A stretch of 64,000 nucleotides of DNA, from assembly GCF_027942865.1 (NCBI RefSeq), contig NC_134523.1:248001-312000 (forward strand), read 5' to 3'. Shown one piece after another: positions 30,204 to 41,817 of the stretch. The stretch's first letter is position 1. Every line of letters starts with the position of its first letter. The notes below the pieces were generated by a model. That model worked only from the letters and a program-made list of their open reading frames with translations, made no database searches and was not told the origin of the DNA. The position numbers and the translations under genes are program-made. This stretch comes from Odontesthes bonariensis (taxonomy: Eukaryota > Chordata > Actinopteri > Atheriniformes > Atherinopsidae).

Positions 30204-30443
30204 ACAGGTCCTCCTGGTGTTGCGGCCGAGGCTGGTGGGCGGCGGGCCCACGCAAATATTAACAATATCCCAAACTCCCTACCCGAGGAGGGCAAGGATA
30301 TGATGACTGGGACCCCTAAAGCCAAGATGGCTGTTGCTGGAACCCTTTTTGAGCCCTCCTCATCCTCACCCAAGGGCGGGGCCCGACCGCCCACCCGTCT
30401 CGGCCCCATCGCCAGAACATCCACCACCCAGAGAGGCTGTTAA
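30204..30443 (+). CDS. Candidate downstream exon, unrecognised
   Basis: Acceptor CACCACAG/ACAG (tandem NAG sites at 30203 and 30207) opens about 79 codons: TGPPGVAAEAGG..., Pro/Ser/Gly-rich, low complexity, ending at TAA 30441. Both upstream candidate first exons (28911-29154 via 30208; 29408-29422 via 30204) join it in frame. A downstream donor CAG/GTCAGT at 30468 in another frame makes alternative reading possible. No domain recognised. Confidence 0.3.
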   Translation, partial: TGPPGVAAEAGGRRAHANINNIPNSLPEEGKDMMTGTPKAKMAVAGTLFEPSSSSPKGGARPPTRLGPIARTSTTQRGC

Positions 30444-30469
30444 ACTTGTCAACAAAAGCATCCAGGCAG

Positions 30470-31765
30470 GTCAGTCAGCAGACCACGGGTGCAAACTTTC
30501 TTATTCTCAAATTCTTTTGAATAAAAGTTCATCGGATGTTTCTTAAATTGTTTCTGTGCTTCCTTCGTCATCAGCAGAAATGAAATGTCTGTGAAAAATG
30601 TCACGATTCAGAAAATCTTTGTTCATTTTCACACCTCCGGTTGTTTAGTATATTCAACATACTGGATGCTCTTCAGTTTCCTCTCTTTGTTAAATGTGCA
30701 AATCCCATTAATCAAAGTAATGTCACATAATCCTTCTTCCCTTTGGACGACCCGAGTTTAAAAGGTGAGCATATAACACTGATACGCTTTATTGCGGCTA
30801 AATCCAACACCAATTCGTTCAGCGCTGCTGTGGGCTAAGCAGACACACACTCATTCCGGTTTCTTTCGTTTATTGCTCTCCATATCATCCAATATGACTC
30901 CAATAGTCCTTTCCTAGTTGCAAGATAGCGCAAAAACGTTGAGACAAAGGAGCAGTGCGATGTGAGAATTGCGATGCGGTACACAAAAGGATAGCCTTCC
31001 CCCGTACTCACCCCACGCCAAACTGAACTCGCGCACAGGGGCCAGGTAGGGCTAATTAAGGGTTTCCAATTACGCACCACACACGCCCAATGTCACACCC
31101 ATGTCCAATGATAACCAATAAACAAAAACACAAATCAAAGTGAACCAATAACCATAATGAAAACAAAAAATATAAAGGAAATAATTATGGCTCCTACACG
31201 CTTTATGAAAAGTGACAACACGGGGTGGTGGTTCTTCATGTTCTGTGCAGTTTAACAGAGAACAGGAAGCAACATTAACGGGTCGGCCTGCTTTAAGCCA
31301 CACTGAACAGGCAGAACTTCCACAGGTTTGATGCAACAGTGCAGCGAGCGTGCATCACTGACTGCTTAAATCACCTCATCCACTCTACAGTTTACAGTGT
31401 GCAGGATCTTGGGGGTCTGGTGAGGAACTAAATGCCTAAAAGCTATATCTTAGTCATTGTAAAATTGTGCTGTATGCAGACGAGTCCAGCAAGGTGCATC
31501 TGCATTGTGCCATGAAATTAGCCATGCTAGGTTTGCGACATGTTTCCCTCTAATTGAAACAAAGGCAGTATTCATTCCTTTCACAAACTTTCTCTTTGCT
31601 CATTTTCACGGGGCTTTTGTGTTTGTTGTATGGCAGACTTTTATGCGAGTGCGCACCCCCCACCCCCCTGCGCATGGTTCCATAGACTATTGGCCTATTG
31701 CGTATGCTCCATAAAAGCTTGCATTTTGATAACGCAGATCATCTGCCCCGCCTATTTTCCAGACC
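30470..31765. other. Non-coding, no feature recognised
   Basis: AT-rich intergenic sequence with short inverted and GC-rich stretches (for example CACCCCCCACCCCCC at 31656); no supportable gene, RNA or delimited element. Confidence 0.35.
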
Positions 31766-32908
31766 ATGAGCCGCTACTGTGCTGATCTGAGAGGAGAAAT
31801 GGCGCAGAAAGGAGTTCAGCTGGACCGAGAAAGCTTCTCCTGTTCGATCTGCCTGGATCTGCTGAAGGATCCGGTGACTATTCCCTGTGGACACAGCTAC
31901 TGCAGGAGCTGTGTTAAAGCCCACTGGGATGGAGAGGATCAGAAGGGGATCCACAGCTGCCCTCAGTGCAGGGAAACCTTCATACCGAGGCCTGTCCTGG
32001 GGAAAAGCACCATGTTAGCAGCTTTAGTGGAGCAGCTGAAGAAGACTGGACTCCGTGCTGCTCCTGCTGATCACTGCTATGCTGGAGCTGAAGATGTGGC
32101 CTGTGATTTCTGCTCTGGGAGGAAGCTGAAAGCCACCAAGTCCTGTTTATTCTGCCTGGCCTCTTACTGTGAGGAACACCTTCAGCCTCATTATGATTCA
32201 GCTCCATTCAGGAAACACAAGCTGGTGGAGCCCTCCAAGAAGCTCCAGGAGAACATCTGCTCTGATCACGATGAGGTGATGAAGATGTTCTGCCGTACCG
32301 ATCAGAAGTGCATCTGTTATCTCTGCTCTGTGGAGGAACATAAAGGCCACGACACAGTGTCAGCTGCAGCAGAAAGGACTGAGAGGCAGAGAGAGCTGGA
32401 GGGGAGTCGGCAGCAGATCCAGCAGAGAATCCAGGACGCAGAGAAAGATGTGAAGCTGCTTCAGCAGCAGCTGGAGGCCATCCATCGCTCTGCTGATAAA
32501 ACAGAGGAGCACAGCCAGAAGATCTTCAGCCAGCTGATCCGTCTCCTCCAGAAAAGAAGCTCTGATGTGAAGCAGCAGATCAGATCCCAGCAGGAAGCCG
32601 AAGGGAGGCGAGTCAAAGAGCTTCAGGAGAAGCTGGAGCAGGAGATCACTGAGCTGAAGAGGAAAGATGCTGAGCTGCAGCAGCTCTCACACACAGAGGA
32701 TCACAGCCAGTTTCTGCACAGCTGCCCCTCAGTGGCAGCACTCAGGGGGGCTACACACTCACCCAGCATCCAGATCCGTCCTCTGAGGCACTTTGAGGAT
32801 GTGACAGCAGCTGTGTCAGAGCTCAGAGATAAACTACAGGACATCCTGAGAGAGGAATGGGCCAACATCTCACTGAGAGTCGCTGAAGTGGATGTTTTAC
32901 TGTCACAG

Positions 32909-32953
32909 CCAGAACCAGAACCAGGACCAGAACCAGGACCAGAACCAGGACCT

Positions 32954-32986
<33 letters not shown>

Positions 32987-33072
32987 ACAGAACCAGAACC
33001 AAAACCAGAACCTGAACCAGAACCTGAACCTGAACCAGGACCAGAACCAGAACCTGAACCAGAAGCAGAACC
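32909..33072 (+). repeat. CCAGAA/CCTGAA coding microsatellite in TRIM
   Basis: Hexamer tract encoding Pro-Glu/Pro-Gly dipeptides between coiled coil and PRY. The frame change lies in or just after it, so length slippage is the likely cause of the frameshift. Confidence 0.85.
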
Positions 33073-33211
33073 CACGAGCAGAGAGCAGAGCTGGATTCTT
33101 AAGACATTCAGGTGAAATCACACTGGATCCAAACACAGCACACACATGGCTGTTACTGTCAGAGAGGAACAGAGAAGTGAGATTAATGGAACATCCTCAG
33201 TCTTATTCTTA

Positions 33212-33413
33212 TGGGGGAAATTTTGTGTCAAAAAAATAATATAAATAATAAAATATAAAAAAAAATCTTGAAAACATATTTACAAATGTATGTATATTTA
33301 TATACATATATACATTTATTTGTGTGTCACATTTTTATATTTATATTAATTATATATACATTTATAAATTCGTTCATATTTATATTAATTTTTTTGACAC
33401 AAAATTTCCCCCA
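33212..33413. mobile_element. 202-bp Tc1/mariner-like MITE in the TRIM PRY domain
   Basis: Ends TGGGGGAAATTTTGTGTCAA... perfect inverted repeats of about 26 bp; flanked by TA dinucleotides (33210-33211, 33414-33415). Interior is pure AT. Contains in-frame stops in the host PRY frame. Confidence 0.9.
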
Positions 33414-33880
33414 TACATTCTGATCATCCAGACAGATTCACTGGATGGTGGTCTCAGGTCCTGAGCAGAGAGAGTCTGACTGGACGTTGTTACTGGGAGG
33501 TGGAGATGGGAGGTAGAGGAGGAGTTGGTGTAGCAGTCGCATACAAGAACATCAGCAGAGCAGGAGGTGGGGATGAATGTGCATTTGGATATAATAACAA
33601 ATCTTGGGCATTATACTCTTTCTCAGACAGTTCCTCAGACAGGTATATATTTATGTACAACAGCATGGAAACCTCCATCTCAGGTCCTCGGGCCTCCAGA
33701 GTGGGAGTGTACCTGGATCACAGAGCAGGTATTCTGTCCTTCTACAGCGTCTCTGGAACCATGACTCTCCTCCACAGAGTCCAGACCACATTCACTCAGC
33801 CGCTCGGTGCTGGGATCTGGATTTATGATTATTCTGGAGACTCAGCAGAGTTTGTGTAAAGTGGAATAAATGTGTTTAGT

Positions 33881-34089
33881 CAGCTGGTTGCTGACAGCTG
33901 GTTGCTGACAGCTGGTTGCTGACAGCTGGTTGCTGACAGCTGGTTGCTGACAGCTGGTTGCTGACAGCTGGTTGCTGACAGCTGGTTGCTGACAGCTGGT
34001 TGCTGACAGCTGGTTGCTGACAGCTGGTTGCTGACAGCTGGTTGCTGACAGCTGGTTGCTGACAGCTGGTTGCTGACAGCTGGTTGCTG
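33881..34089. repeat. 14-bp minisatellite, about 15 copies
   Basis: Unit CAGCTGGTTGCTGA, almost without variants, starting about 20 bp after the TRIM stop codon region. Confidence 0.95.
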
Positions 34090-34367
34090 TGATGTCTCTG
34101 CTGTTTATCTGCTGCTTTTTCCTGAAAATATCTTTTTCTTTCTGCATTTCGTGTATGATCTGTTAGTATCCAGCAGCAGGAGGCGCTGTCGTCCTGATGC
34201 TCTGAGGAAATAAATGCTGCTGGAGGTTTCCATCGATCCCAAACAACATGATGATCAACAGGTTTTACTGGAATGATCTTATCAAGCTACATTTTCTAGA
34301 AAATTTGAATAAAATAAAGTATTTCAAAAGCCTCTTTGTGCTCAAACTTTTAACCGTAAAGATTTGA

Positions 34368-34450
34368 ACGTGGCAAGGCAATTTTATTTATAGAGCACAA
34401 TTCATACACAGGGCAATTCAAAGTGCTTCACACATAAAATCACAAGAAGG
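34368..34450 (-). mobile_element. LINE 3' tail (Rex1/L2-like)
   Basis: Complement reads AAGCACTTTGAATTGCCC...TATAAATAAAATTGCCTTGCC, a widespread teleost LINE 3' end. AT-rich sequence without features continues to about 35040. Confidence 0.55.
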
Positions 34451-35039
34451 CAATAAAATAATTAAAAAGAAATTAAAATTAAAATAAAGAAATTAAAAAC
34501 CCATTAAAATAATCATTAATTCATTAAAAAGTGAAGAGTGCAGCTAGAATACTTTCAGGTGTCATATGCACAGCTAAATGGAACTGTTTTGTTCTATTTA
34601 ATGTGCTCCCATGTTCATTTTTTTTTTTTTTAGTGTGGATGACTCAAAACAGCCCAAACATTAAATTTGACATTTTTAAATTAAATGTAAAACTGCTTTA
34701 AACATAAACTATAATAAACAGACTAACAAATATAAAAAAAAGTATTTCCTCTGAGAGCAGTCAGTCTACTGTCAGTCTTTAATTAAATGGAATTTTTCAA
34801 ATGCTGCATGATATGAGTTACGATATAAAATATAATATAATATATTATATATGAGTTACGATATATAATATATTATATTATATTATACTATATTATATTA
34901 TATTATATAAAATAAGATGTCTTAATATTGAAAGTAAATGCATTAGTATCTATATTCTTTCATTTTAATATCTGTATTTTTAGTATTTTGTATCTACTGT
35001 AACTGTTTTTGATTCAATAAAGTTATGTTGTTCTTGTTT

Positions 35040-35204
35040 TTTACAAAGACGTAAAAACGCTGAGTGTGACGTCGTCACGCTGCTGACGCTACGTCAGGCT
35101 ACATGCGGGAAAAACAAGCTGTTGGCGTGTTCCGACGGTCTCGCTCCTTCGGCAGGGGGCTTGTTGGGTCTTTTGTGGACGGAACTCGTGTCGGAGTGAT
35201 TCAG
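35040..35204 (+). promoter_or_regulatory. lsm10: Probable lsm10 promoter and 5' non-coding exon
   Basis: CpG-containing island in AT-rich surroundings, with TGACGTC/TACGTCA-type motifs (GTGACGTCGTCACG, CTACGTCAGG). The sequence to TGATTCAG ends in a strong donor GTAAAT at 35205. LSM10 genes have a non-coding first exon spliced to one coding exon, and the acceptor at 39037 fits. TSS placed only roughly, near 35130. Confidence 0.55.
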
Positions 35205-35857
35205 GTAAATGTTCCGAACGGCACCGCGGTGGTTCTGAGACATTTGTTGGAGTTAGCCGGCCGCAGCTGAAGCTGAAGCTAACGGTGCTAATGCAGCCGG
35301 GCCGCCCCGCTGGGTTTCAGGTTCTGTTGCTTTTAGGTTAGCTTTGTTTTGGATCAGAACTTGTATTAAAAACTGAGGAAACACGCTCTGTTTGAAACCT
35401 GCCGACAACAAAGCTATAGGTTAAGTTTTTTTATTTATTTACATTTTTTTTAAAAGATTTTTATTGCATATTGAACATAATTGATAGATTGATTTTTATT
35501 CATTTGTTTATTTTGCCATTTAGTCATTTATTATTATTTAGTTAGTAGTAGTATTATTATTGTTGTTAATACAATCATTGTAAATATTTAAAAAAAAATG
35601 TTGAGCAACTTGACGAATTTAAATTTCCCCCATTGGGGGATAAATAAAGTATTTTTCTATTTCTATTTCTTCTGTTTTCTAACATACACAGGAAAATATT
35701 ACATCACAATAGGACAAAAAAGTTTTTACAAAAATAAAATATATTTCACCGTTTTAAGTTAGAGATCCATAAAAAAAAATAAGTGAAAAGGGAAAAAATA
35801 AAATGAAAATATAAGTAAAATAAAAAAGCTGATTTAAATTAAATTATATTCTTCTTA
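35205..35857 (+). other. lsm10 intron, AT-rich
   Basis: AT-rich intronic sequence. About 35610-35680 (TTTCCCCCATTGGGGGATAA, then CTATTT repeats) resembles a common teleost element tail. No gene. Confidence 0.4.
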
Positions 35858-35950
35858 ATATTGAAATAAAGCAGGTAAAATGTGAAATAAATGAGTTAAT
35901 ATGTGAAATAAAGGAGGTAATATTGAAAGAAATCATATATAAAATAAAAA
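35858..35950. repeat. Degenerate TGAAATAAAGGAGGTAATAT repeats in lsm10 intron
   Basis: Four or so imperfect copies of a 20-24-bp unit, each with AATAAA. The same unit recurs after the lsm10 stop (39676-39800). Confidence 0.65.
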
Positions 35951-36555
35951 TATAAGTAAAATAAAAGAGCTCGAGGTATATGATGGAAATTAAATTATAT
36001 TCTTCACATAATCTTCTTGTTTTGCTGGCTTTCGAATTCATACAATTTTCCAAAGATCCTAAATAGGATGAAAAGAGTATTTTAAATACAGTAATGTTTG
36101 GATGCTGGCGTGTAAATTTAGTTACAATGAATATGAAATTTAGCAAATATTAAAAGAAGGTTGATAACAAATAATTTCCCTGGATTTCTTTCCTCGTTTT
36201 GTGTCAGACCAAATAAAACATGCTGTAGGTTAAGTTGCAGTAAAACTAAATGCAGGCTGAGCGTCATGTTGCGAGACGTAAATACAAACATAATGCAACG
36301 ATTTGCAAACATGAAAAATATTTTTTATCCACAACAGAACACAGAGAACCTATGAAATGTTGAAAGTGAGACATTTTACTTTGTCATGAAAGATATCAGC
36401 TGACCTTGTTGATGCTGATGATCTGTGTTATTTATCATGTGTTTCTGAGGTAAATTACCAATTTACATTTAATAGCTGGGTTTCAGTTACGTCATCACGG
36501 GAGCGCGCAAATTTCAGTTGGTGGGCAGGAAGCTGGACTACAGCATAGCAACAAC

Positions 36556-36924
36556 ATGGAGAACATGGAGATGAGTGAACATTGTAGTGGTTTGGAGCTG
36601 GCACATAGGGAAAGGTATTTGGCGTTCGTAGGGAAATACATTGGGCCTGACACATACTTAATGAAAATGTCCGAATTTTCGCAAGACCGGAACGATTTGC
36701 CGAATATAGAGGCTGTGGACATGACGAGATACCTGGTTCTCCAGACGTCTTACTACACCAAGCAACAGATGAAGGCCCACAAAAGTTTGGAGGCATACAA
36801 CTATTACCACAGCGGATGGATCAGTAAACTGGGAGTAAAACGTCTGCAGAATGATTGTGTTTTGGTGTTTGTGGTGCATTATCCCAATGGAAAATGCAGT
36901 GTGCAGTGCAGGGCCGGGCAGTAA
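36556..36924 (+). pseudogene. Fragment of SWIM/YqaJ-type repeat-family protein
   Basis: 122 codons from ATG 36556. RYLVLQTSYYTKQQMKAHKSLEAYNYYHSGWI fits, in pieces, the N-terminal segment of teleost multicopy proteins with SWIM zinc finger and YqaJ-like nuclease, in which a 'K(S)LEAY...GW' block precedes the SWIM finger. Here the frame departs after VLVF and runs into unrelated repeat sequence; neither SWIM Cys/His nor nuclease residues are present. Lies in the lsm10 intron; probably a captured exon. Family call tentative. Confidence 0.4.
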
Positions 36925-37307
36925 AGCAGAACTTAAAGGAGAATTCCGGCCATTTTACAAACATATCCCATCTGTTGGAGACCCAGGGAAGTTTGCCAAA
37001 GGGAAAACCGCGAGAAATGTTCATGCCCGCTGCGCAAAGTTGTCCGATTGCGCTGATTTCCATGACAGCGGGCTCTATCGGGCAAGCGTTTAACCTTTCC
37101 TGAGGCTCTTAACGTGTATCAAAATACTTTTTACCGAATTGGCCGTGGTGTCAGTAGCAATACAATTCAACCCAGCGGCTAACCATACCATTAGCTAGCA
37201 CAGACATGATACATTTTGAGATTTCAAAAACAGCGCACCTACCTCTCTCAGCTTCCGTGTTCCACAGGCGTGCGCACAAATTAATCGCCGAAGTCATACA
37301 CTATAGT

Positions 37308-37310
37308 GTG

Positions 37311-37388
<78 letters not shown>

Positions 37389-37394
37389 TAGATA
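37308..37394. repeat. (TA)n/(GATA)n microsatellite
   Basis: TATATA tract with spaced G/C then GATAGATAGATA. Confidence 0.9.
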
Positions 37395-37680
37395 GATATA
37401 GTATTCCAAAATTGTCTTTTTGTCCACCAAAAACGACCCTCGGGAACCGAACTACACATTGCCATGTTTGTTATTGTTTCCTATCGAACAGCTGACTCGT
37501 TTCAACACCCATTTTCGCCGTGATGTCATGACGTGTCACATGACTGCTGGAAGGAGCGCACCTTCACCCATTATTCATGTCCAAATGTATCATGTAGCCC
37601 GTATTACATGACTGTTGATTGGCTTTTAACAACATAATACTTTACTGCACTACTACTAAACAGTTAGATTCCGCACATAC

Positions 37681-37897
37681 CTTTGAAAAGTGGTCACCGC
37701 AGACACGAGCATTTGCAGATTGAGCTCCTCCAGTCTGTAAACGTAGGTTAACTATCCACTTTTTACGGCGTTGTTCTGTGAGATTTTTTCCATTTCTCAC
37801 CTCTATGGGCGATTACCTTAGGTACTCGATAGTAACCCTTTCCCTTCTCTCGGTTAGACCGATTGCTACATCCAAAAACGGCACAAAACTGAGGCAT
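37681..37897 (-). pseudogene. THAP domain of a P-type/THAP DNA transposon
   Basis: Minus strand from ATG 37897: [10 protein letters not shown] (Cys pair), GKGYYRVPK, then after a one-base frame change [13 protein letters not shown] and CGDHF (Cys-x2-His) near 37690. Together these make the C2CH zinc-coordinating THAP domain, a sequence-specific DNA-binding module of P-element transposases. A GTAATC site after RVPK could be an exon boundary instead of a frameshift. No catalytic domain is present nearby. Located in the lsm10 intron. Confidence 0.65.
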
Positions 37898-37947
37898 TTT
37901 GGGCAAAAAGTGGCAGACAAAACACAGTGTTTTCAAAGGGCTCCAGC

Positions 37948-38843
37948 CAGTGTTGTTTTTGACAACCATCTTAGATTTAGTCTTAGTCTTAGTCTTTTAG
38001 ACTAAAATGCTTATTAGTTTTAGTCACATTTTAGTCACTTCTATATGTGATAGTTTTAGTCAAAAGAAAAAATAAGTATAGTCTACCGTGTTAAGAAAAT
38101 AGAATGGTCTTTACCATCAAACAAGCAGAACAAAAATACATAGCTTATTAACTGACCCTGTACTAAGCTTTCTGATTTTTCATTCTGTACTGTGCGTGTG
38201 TCCCAACCTCACTGTAAGCGCACTAAACGCACAGGTCCTGGTTAGGGCTGCACAATGTCGCTTGTGGCTTTTAGGCTAAAGCTAGCAGATTCTACGTATA
38301 ACAGTAACTCGACCTGTTTAACATATCAAGTTACGTGCTGACAGAACGTACACACAAAGAGAAAACCACACCTCACTGAATGTAAACATGGCTAAACATG
38401 CTGCTAAAGTAACACACATAATGAATTGACGTTAGCGTAACAAAAGCTAACTTTAGCCTGAAGTTAGCAGCCCATTTGCGCCAGGAGTATGTGGAAAACG
38501 TACTATTTATTAGCCTACTATGAAATTTATCGATTATGTTAACAGCATTTGTAACTTACCTTTGAAAAAATATCCCTGTGGCGAGCCTTAAGGTGCCGCA
38601 GCAGATACTTTTTAGGTTTTAATTGACACACACAATAAGCAGAAATGTCATGCATTTTAAACGTCTGACAGATCACCCACTAACATTTTCATCCATTCTC
38701 GTCTCGTCAACGAAAACTCACACACGTCTCGTCATGTTTTCGTCATCAGAGAGCTATGTTTATCTCGTCACCGTCTCGTTATCGTCATGAAAAAAAGTGG
38801 CGTCAACGAAATGATTTGGTCATCGTTGATGAAAACAGCACTG
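37948..38843. mobile_element. hAT-type non-autonomous element in the THAP element
   Basis: Ends CAGTGTTGTTTTTGACAACC and complement CAGTGCTGTTTTCATCAACG; exact 8-bp target repeat GCTCCAGC (37940-37947, 38844-38851). 896 bp, rich in TTAGTC and CGTC words near the ends, no transposase frame. Confidence 0.88.
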
Positions 38844-39045
38844 GCTCCAGCTCCAGCTGCCCAACACTTAGAAAATACGGAAGCGACCTCAAGTGAAACG
38901 CAGCTATTTTAGTATTATTTTCTCCATTCATCAGATATTTGTGTCTGTTTAGCTGCTGCTGTCCTGATTAAATAATAATAATTCTAATCCTCGTCAGTGA
39001 GGATTGAAATGGAAGCTGACTCTCCACCTTCCTGCAGGCGAGCCC

Positions 39046-39459
39046 ATGGAGTCTGAGGCGGCGGCATCTTCGCCATCAGCCCAGGCGCCCCGCGAGGTGG
39101 TGAACTCGATCCGGGAGCGGACCATCGCGGAGAACAGCATGGTGGTCCTGCTGCAGGGTCTGCGGGGGGAGGTGACCACCGTGGACCTGAGGAACGAGAG
39201 CTCTGCGCGGGGCCGCGTGGTCAACGTGGACGCCTTCATGAACATCCGCCTGGAGGAGGTGCTGTACCGCAGCCGGCGGGGGCAGCAGAGCCGGCTGCAG
39301 GACATGTTCATCACCGGCAGAAACGTGCGCTACGTGCACATCCCCGACCACGTGGACGTGATGAAGACCATCCGGAACCAGCTGGCCGCCATCCACCGAG
39401 TGCGAAACTTCGGCAGTCAGGGCGGAGGCCGGAAAGAGTTCTGCAAGAAGAGGAAGTAA
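39046..39459 (+). CDS. lsm10: U7 snRNA-associated Sm-like protein LSm10
   Basis: 137 codons in one exon; acceptor CCTGCAG ends at 39037 and ATG 39046 follows in good context. Sm1 motif about residues 18-75 ([34 protein letters not shown]) and Sm2 about residues 88-105 ([15 protein letters not shown]) match LSM10, which replaces SmD1 in the heptameric ring of the U7 snRNP and acts in 3'-end processing of replication-dependent histone pre-mRNAs in the nucleus. C-terminus has IHRVRNFG and a basic tail. A short Ala/Ser-rich N-terminal extension (about 12 residues) precedes the conserved part. Single-copy gene, GC-rich third positions unlike flanking AT-rich DNA. Confidence 0.95.
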   Translation: MESEAAASSPSAQAPREVVNSIRERTIAENSMVVLLQGLRGEVTTVDLRNESSARGRVVNVDAFMNIRLEEVLYRSRRGQQSRLQDMFITGRNVRYVHIPDHVDVMKTIRNQLAAIHRVRNFGSQGGGRKEFCKKRK

Positions 39460-39675
39460 TGACCCGGAGAAACAGAAGAGTTCAGAAATATATTCCAGCT
39501 GTGCTTTCAGCCTGATAATCTGCAGAACTTTCATATTTGAACCAGTTTAAAGGAACCTGGAAGAGTTCCTCTTGATTGAATATCACAACATTGTGAAAAT
39601 GCCTGTTTCACATGGATACAGAAAACTTTTGATGTTTTATTTGATCTTTTTGTGTTTTTGGTTTGTTGCAGAAAA

Positions 39676-39800
39676 ATGTGAAATAAAGGAGGTAAAATAT
39701 GAAATGAAGGAGTTCATATGGAAATAAAGCGGCTAATATTAAAATAAATCGGGTAATAATGTGAAATAAAGGAGGTGAAATGGGAAATAAAGCAGGTAGT
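39676..39800 (+). terminator. lsm10: lsm10 3' region with repeated AATAAA signals
   Basis: AATAAA at 39682 is the first poly(A) signal after the stop; four more lie in imperfect repeats of TGAAATAAAGGAGGT-type units to about 39800. The same repeat occurs in the intron at 35858. Confidence 0.6.
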
Positions 39801-41587
39801 ATATATTTGCCTAATCATTTCATAAGAGAAGTTCTTTATTATTATCTGACAACAAACACGACTTTAAAATGGCAGCACGCCACTTTTCGGACATGTTGTG
39901 GAACGTAAGATGCAGCTTGAACACACAATGTTTATTATAATTAATTAATTATAATTATGGAGCGAGAGCCCCGAAGTTTAAAAGGTCGATAAAACAGCTG
40001 GAATGTTTCTTTGTGTTTAGGAAAGTTACAGAGCGGATCTGTGAGTAGCAGCTGGTGCTGCTCACATTTAGTCTGAACTGAAAGATTAAAAAAGATGTGA
40101 CATATTTCCCGTGTGACCGGGGAACGCCTCAGGATCCTCCAGGAGGGGCTGCAGAGGGGGACGTCTGGCTTTAACTCCCGGACCCGTCGGTTCTGAGGCC
40201 TCGGATAAGAGCAGGATGATGGATGGATGTTTCCATGCAAATCTATTCATTCGTTTCATTCAGACTTGGATTGATCAGCCACCCCAGTTTCTGTATCCCA
40301 CCTCTGCAGGTACGCCTGGGAAGTTCAAATAATTCTCTGGAACTTAGTTTGGACCCTGGTCCCTGCAGTGGGAAGCCACTACTACAACTTCAAGCATAAT
40401 AATATTCAAACGAACCAACTGGAAAGCAGTTTTGACGATTGTTCTGCCCCTTAACCCCTTCGCCATGTTGCAAATATGTCCTATTTTGGAGAGGTTTTTA
40501 GGACTTTAGGATGCATTAGCTTTTGTTTAACATGCTCCACGTTCTCCATTGAGGGTTTAAACTCAAGTAGATACCCGGGGCGAGACATCCAGCCAACTCC
40601 AGCTTTTTATCACCTTCATTAAGTCTACATTTCAGATCATTATATACAAGAAAAACATCCAAAAATGTGAAAATCTGGGGGATAGGGCACGGATACCCAA
40701 CATTTCAGGTGGAAAATCCTCAGTTATCATGGTGGGGGTATCCGTCCGTGGCAGCTAGAGTTATTCTAACACACTGGAAAACACGAACCGCTCCAAAAAT
40801 TAAGGAATGGGCTTAATTTTAAAAATGGCTTCTTATGAATGCATGCTCAACAAGCTTAAAAATAGGAACAAAACGATAACAAAAAAATAAATAAAGCTAT
40901 AAACTTTGCAGATAAATGCTTTTTTAAATCACCACCTGCATTTATTCTATCAATACAACACACAAACAGAGATGATAAATCGTGGCCTTTTTTCTGGCCA
41001 GTTTTCTTTGGATGGACAGGGCATTTCTCAGGGGGGCAGTGCCCCCCCAGCCCCCCCCGTAGCCACGCCCCCAGCTCATGCATGAGTTTGTTGTTGAGGT
41101 TCAGGGTGTCGGTGTGTTTTCTGGTGAACAACGAGCACCACAAAGCCGTCTGTCTGCTAATAACTGCCCATGAGCAGGAAAACATGAGTCACAGCGGAGG
41201 GAAAAACAAGCAGACGGGTTCCACGGCTTCGACCTTTAACCCTTTGTGCGGCCTTAACATTGTGTTTACTCCCCTTTGTCCTACGGGTCAGAAATGCCCC
41301 GCCCTACCAAAGCCCCAAAATAAAGCCACTTAATTGAATTTTAAATCCAAAATCTATTTAGTATGATGAAACCACCTGTTATTTATCTATTCAGCTCAAC
41401 TCAATACATGTTTTATCATGTATTTTATGTACACAATACAAAAAGACAATCACCAGTTTTCAGGATCACACTTTTTTTTTTACCACAAACCAACTGTCAG
41501 TTGGACCAACAGTTTTCTTTTACATAATAAAGGTTTATTATTGATAATATATAAATGTGAAATAATTACTTCTGAATTAATTATATT
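39801..41587. other. Intergenic, no gene recognised
   Basis: Contains a G/C-run segment at 41024-41072 (GGGGGGCAGTGCCCCCCC, then CCGTAGCCACGCCCC) that looks like a CAGGGGCGT-type hAT end, otherwise unassigned. No STK40-like kinase exon was found. Confidence 0.4.
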
Positions 41588-41817
41588 GAAAGGAAAGGAA
41601 AGACAAGACAAGGAAAGGAAACAAAAGGAAAGGAAAGGAAAGGAAAGGAAAGGAAAGGAAAGGAAAGGAAAAGAGAAGGAAAGAGAAGGAAAGGAAAGGA
41701 AACAAAAGGAAAGGAAAGGGAAGGAAAGGAAAGGAAAGGAAAGGAAAGGAAAGACAAGACAAGGAAAGGAAAGACAAAAAAAAGGAAACAAAAGGAAAGG
41801 AAAGGGAAGGAAAGGAA
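41588..41817 (+). repeat. GGAAA pentamer microsatellite
   Basis: Pure-purine tract of AAAGG with AAACAAAAGG and AGACAAGACAAGG interruptions arranged as repeated blocks. Confidence 0.95.

Larger units (their letters stand above)
31799..33859 (+). pseudogene. TRIM-family E3 ubiquitin ligase, frameshifted and interrupted
   Basis: Start chosen at ATG 31799 ([11 protein letters not shown]), as in teleost TRIM25/TRIM16-like genes. Intact 438-codon frame: RING C3HC4 (CSICLDLL ... CGHSYCRSC ... CPQC, residues 14-60), B-box 1 and B-box 2 (CDFC..., [12 protein letters not shown]..., CYLC), coiled coil about residues 195-295, then a (CCAGAA)n-encoded Pro-Glu tract. After the tract the frame ends at TGA 33113, while PRY ([18 protein letters not shown]) continues in another frame, is cut by a 202-bp MITE, and SPRY (LTGRCYWEVE ... 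DHRAGILSFYS ... TFTQPL) resumes from about 33430 to TAA 33857. The full-length RING-B-box-CC-SPRY product cannot be made; a RING/B-box/coiled-coil protein lacking SPRY could. Single-exon layout suggests a retro- or intronless family member. Confidence 0.88.
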
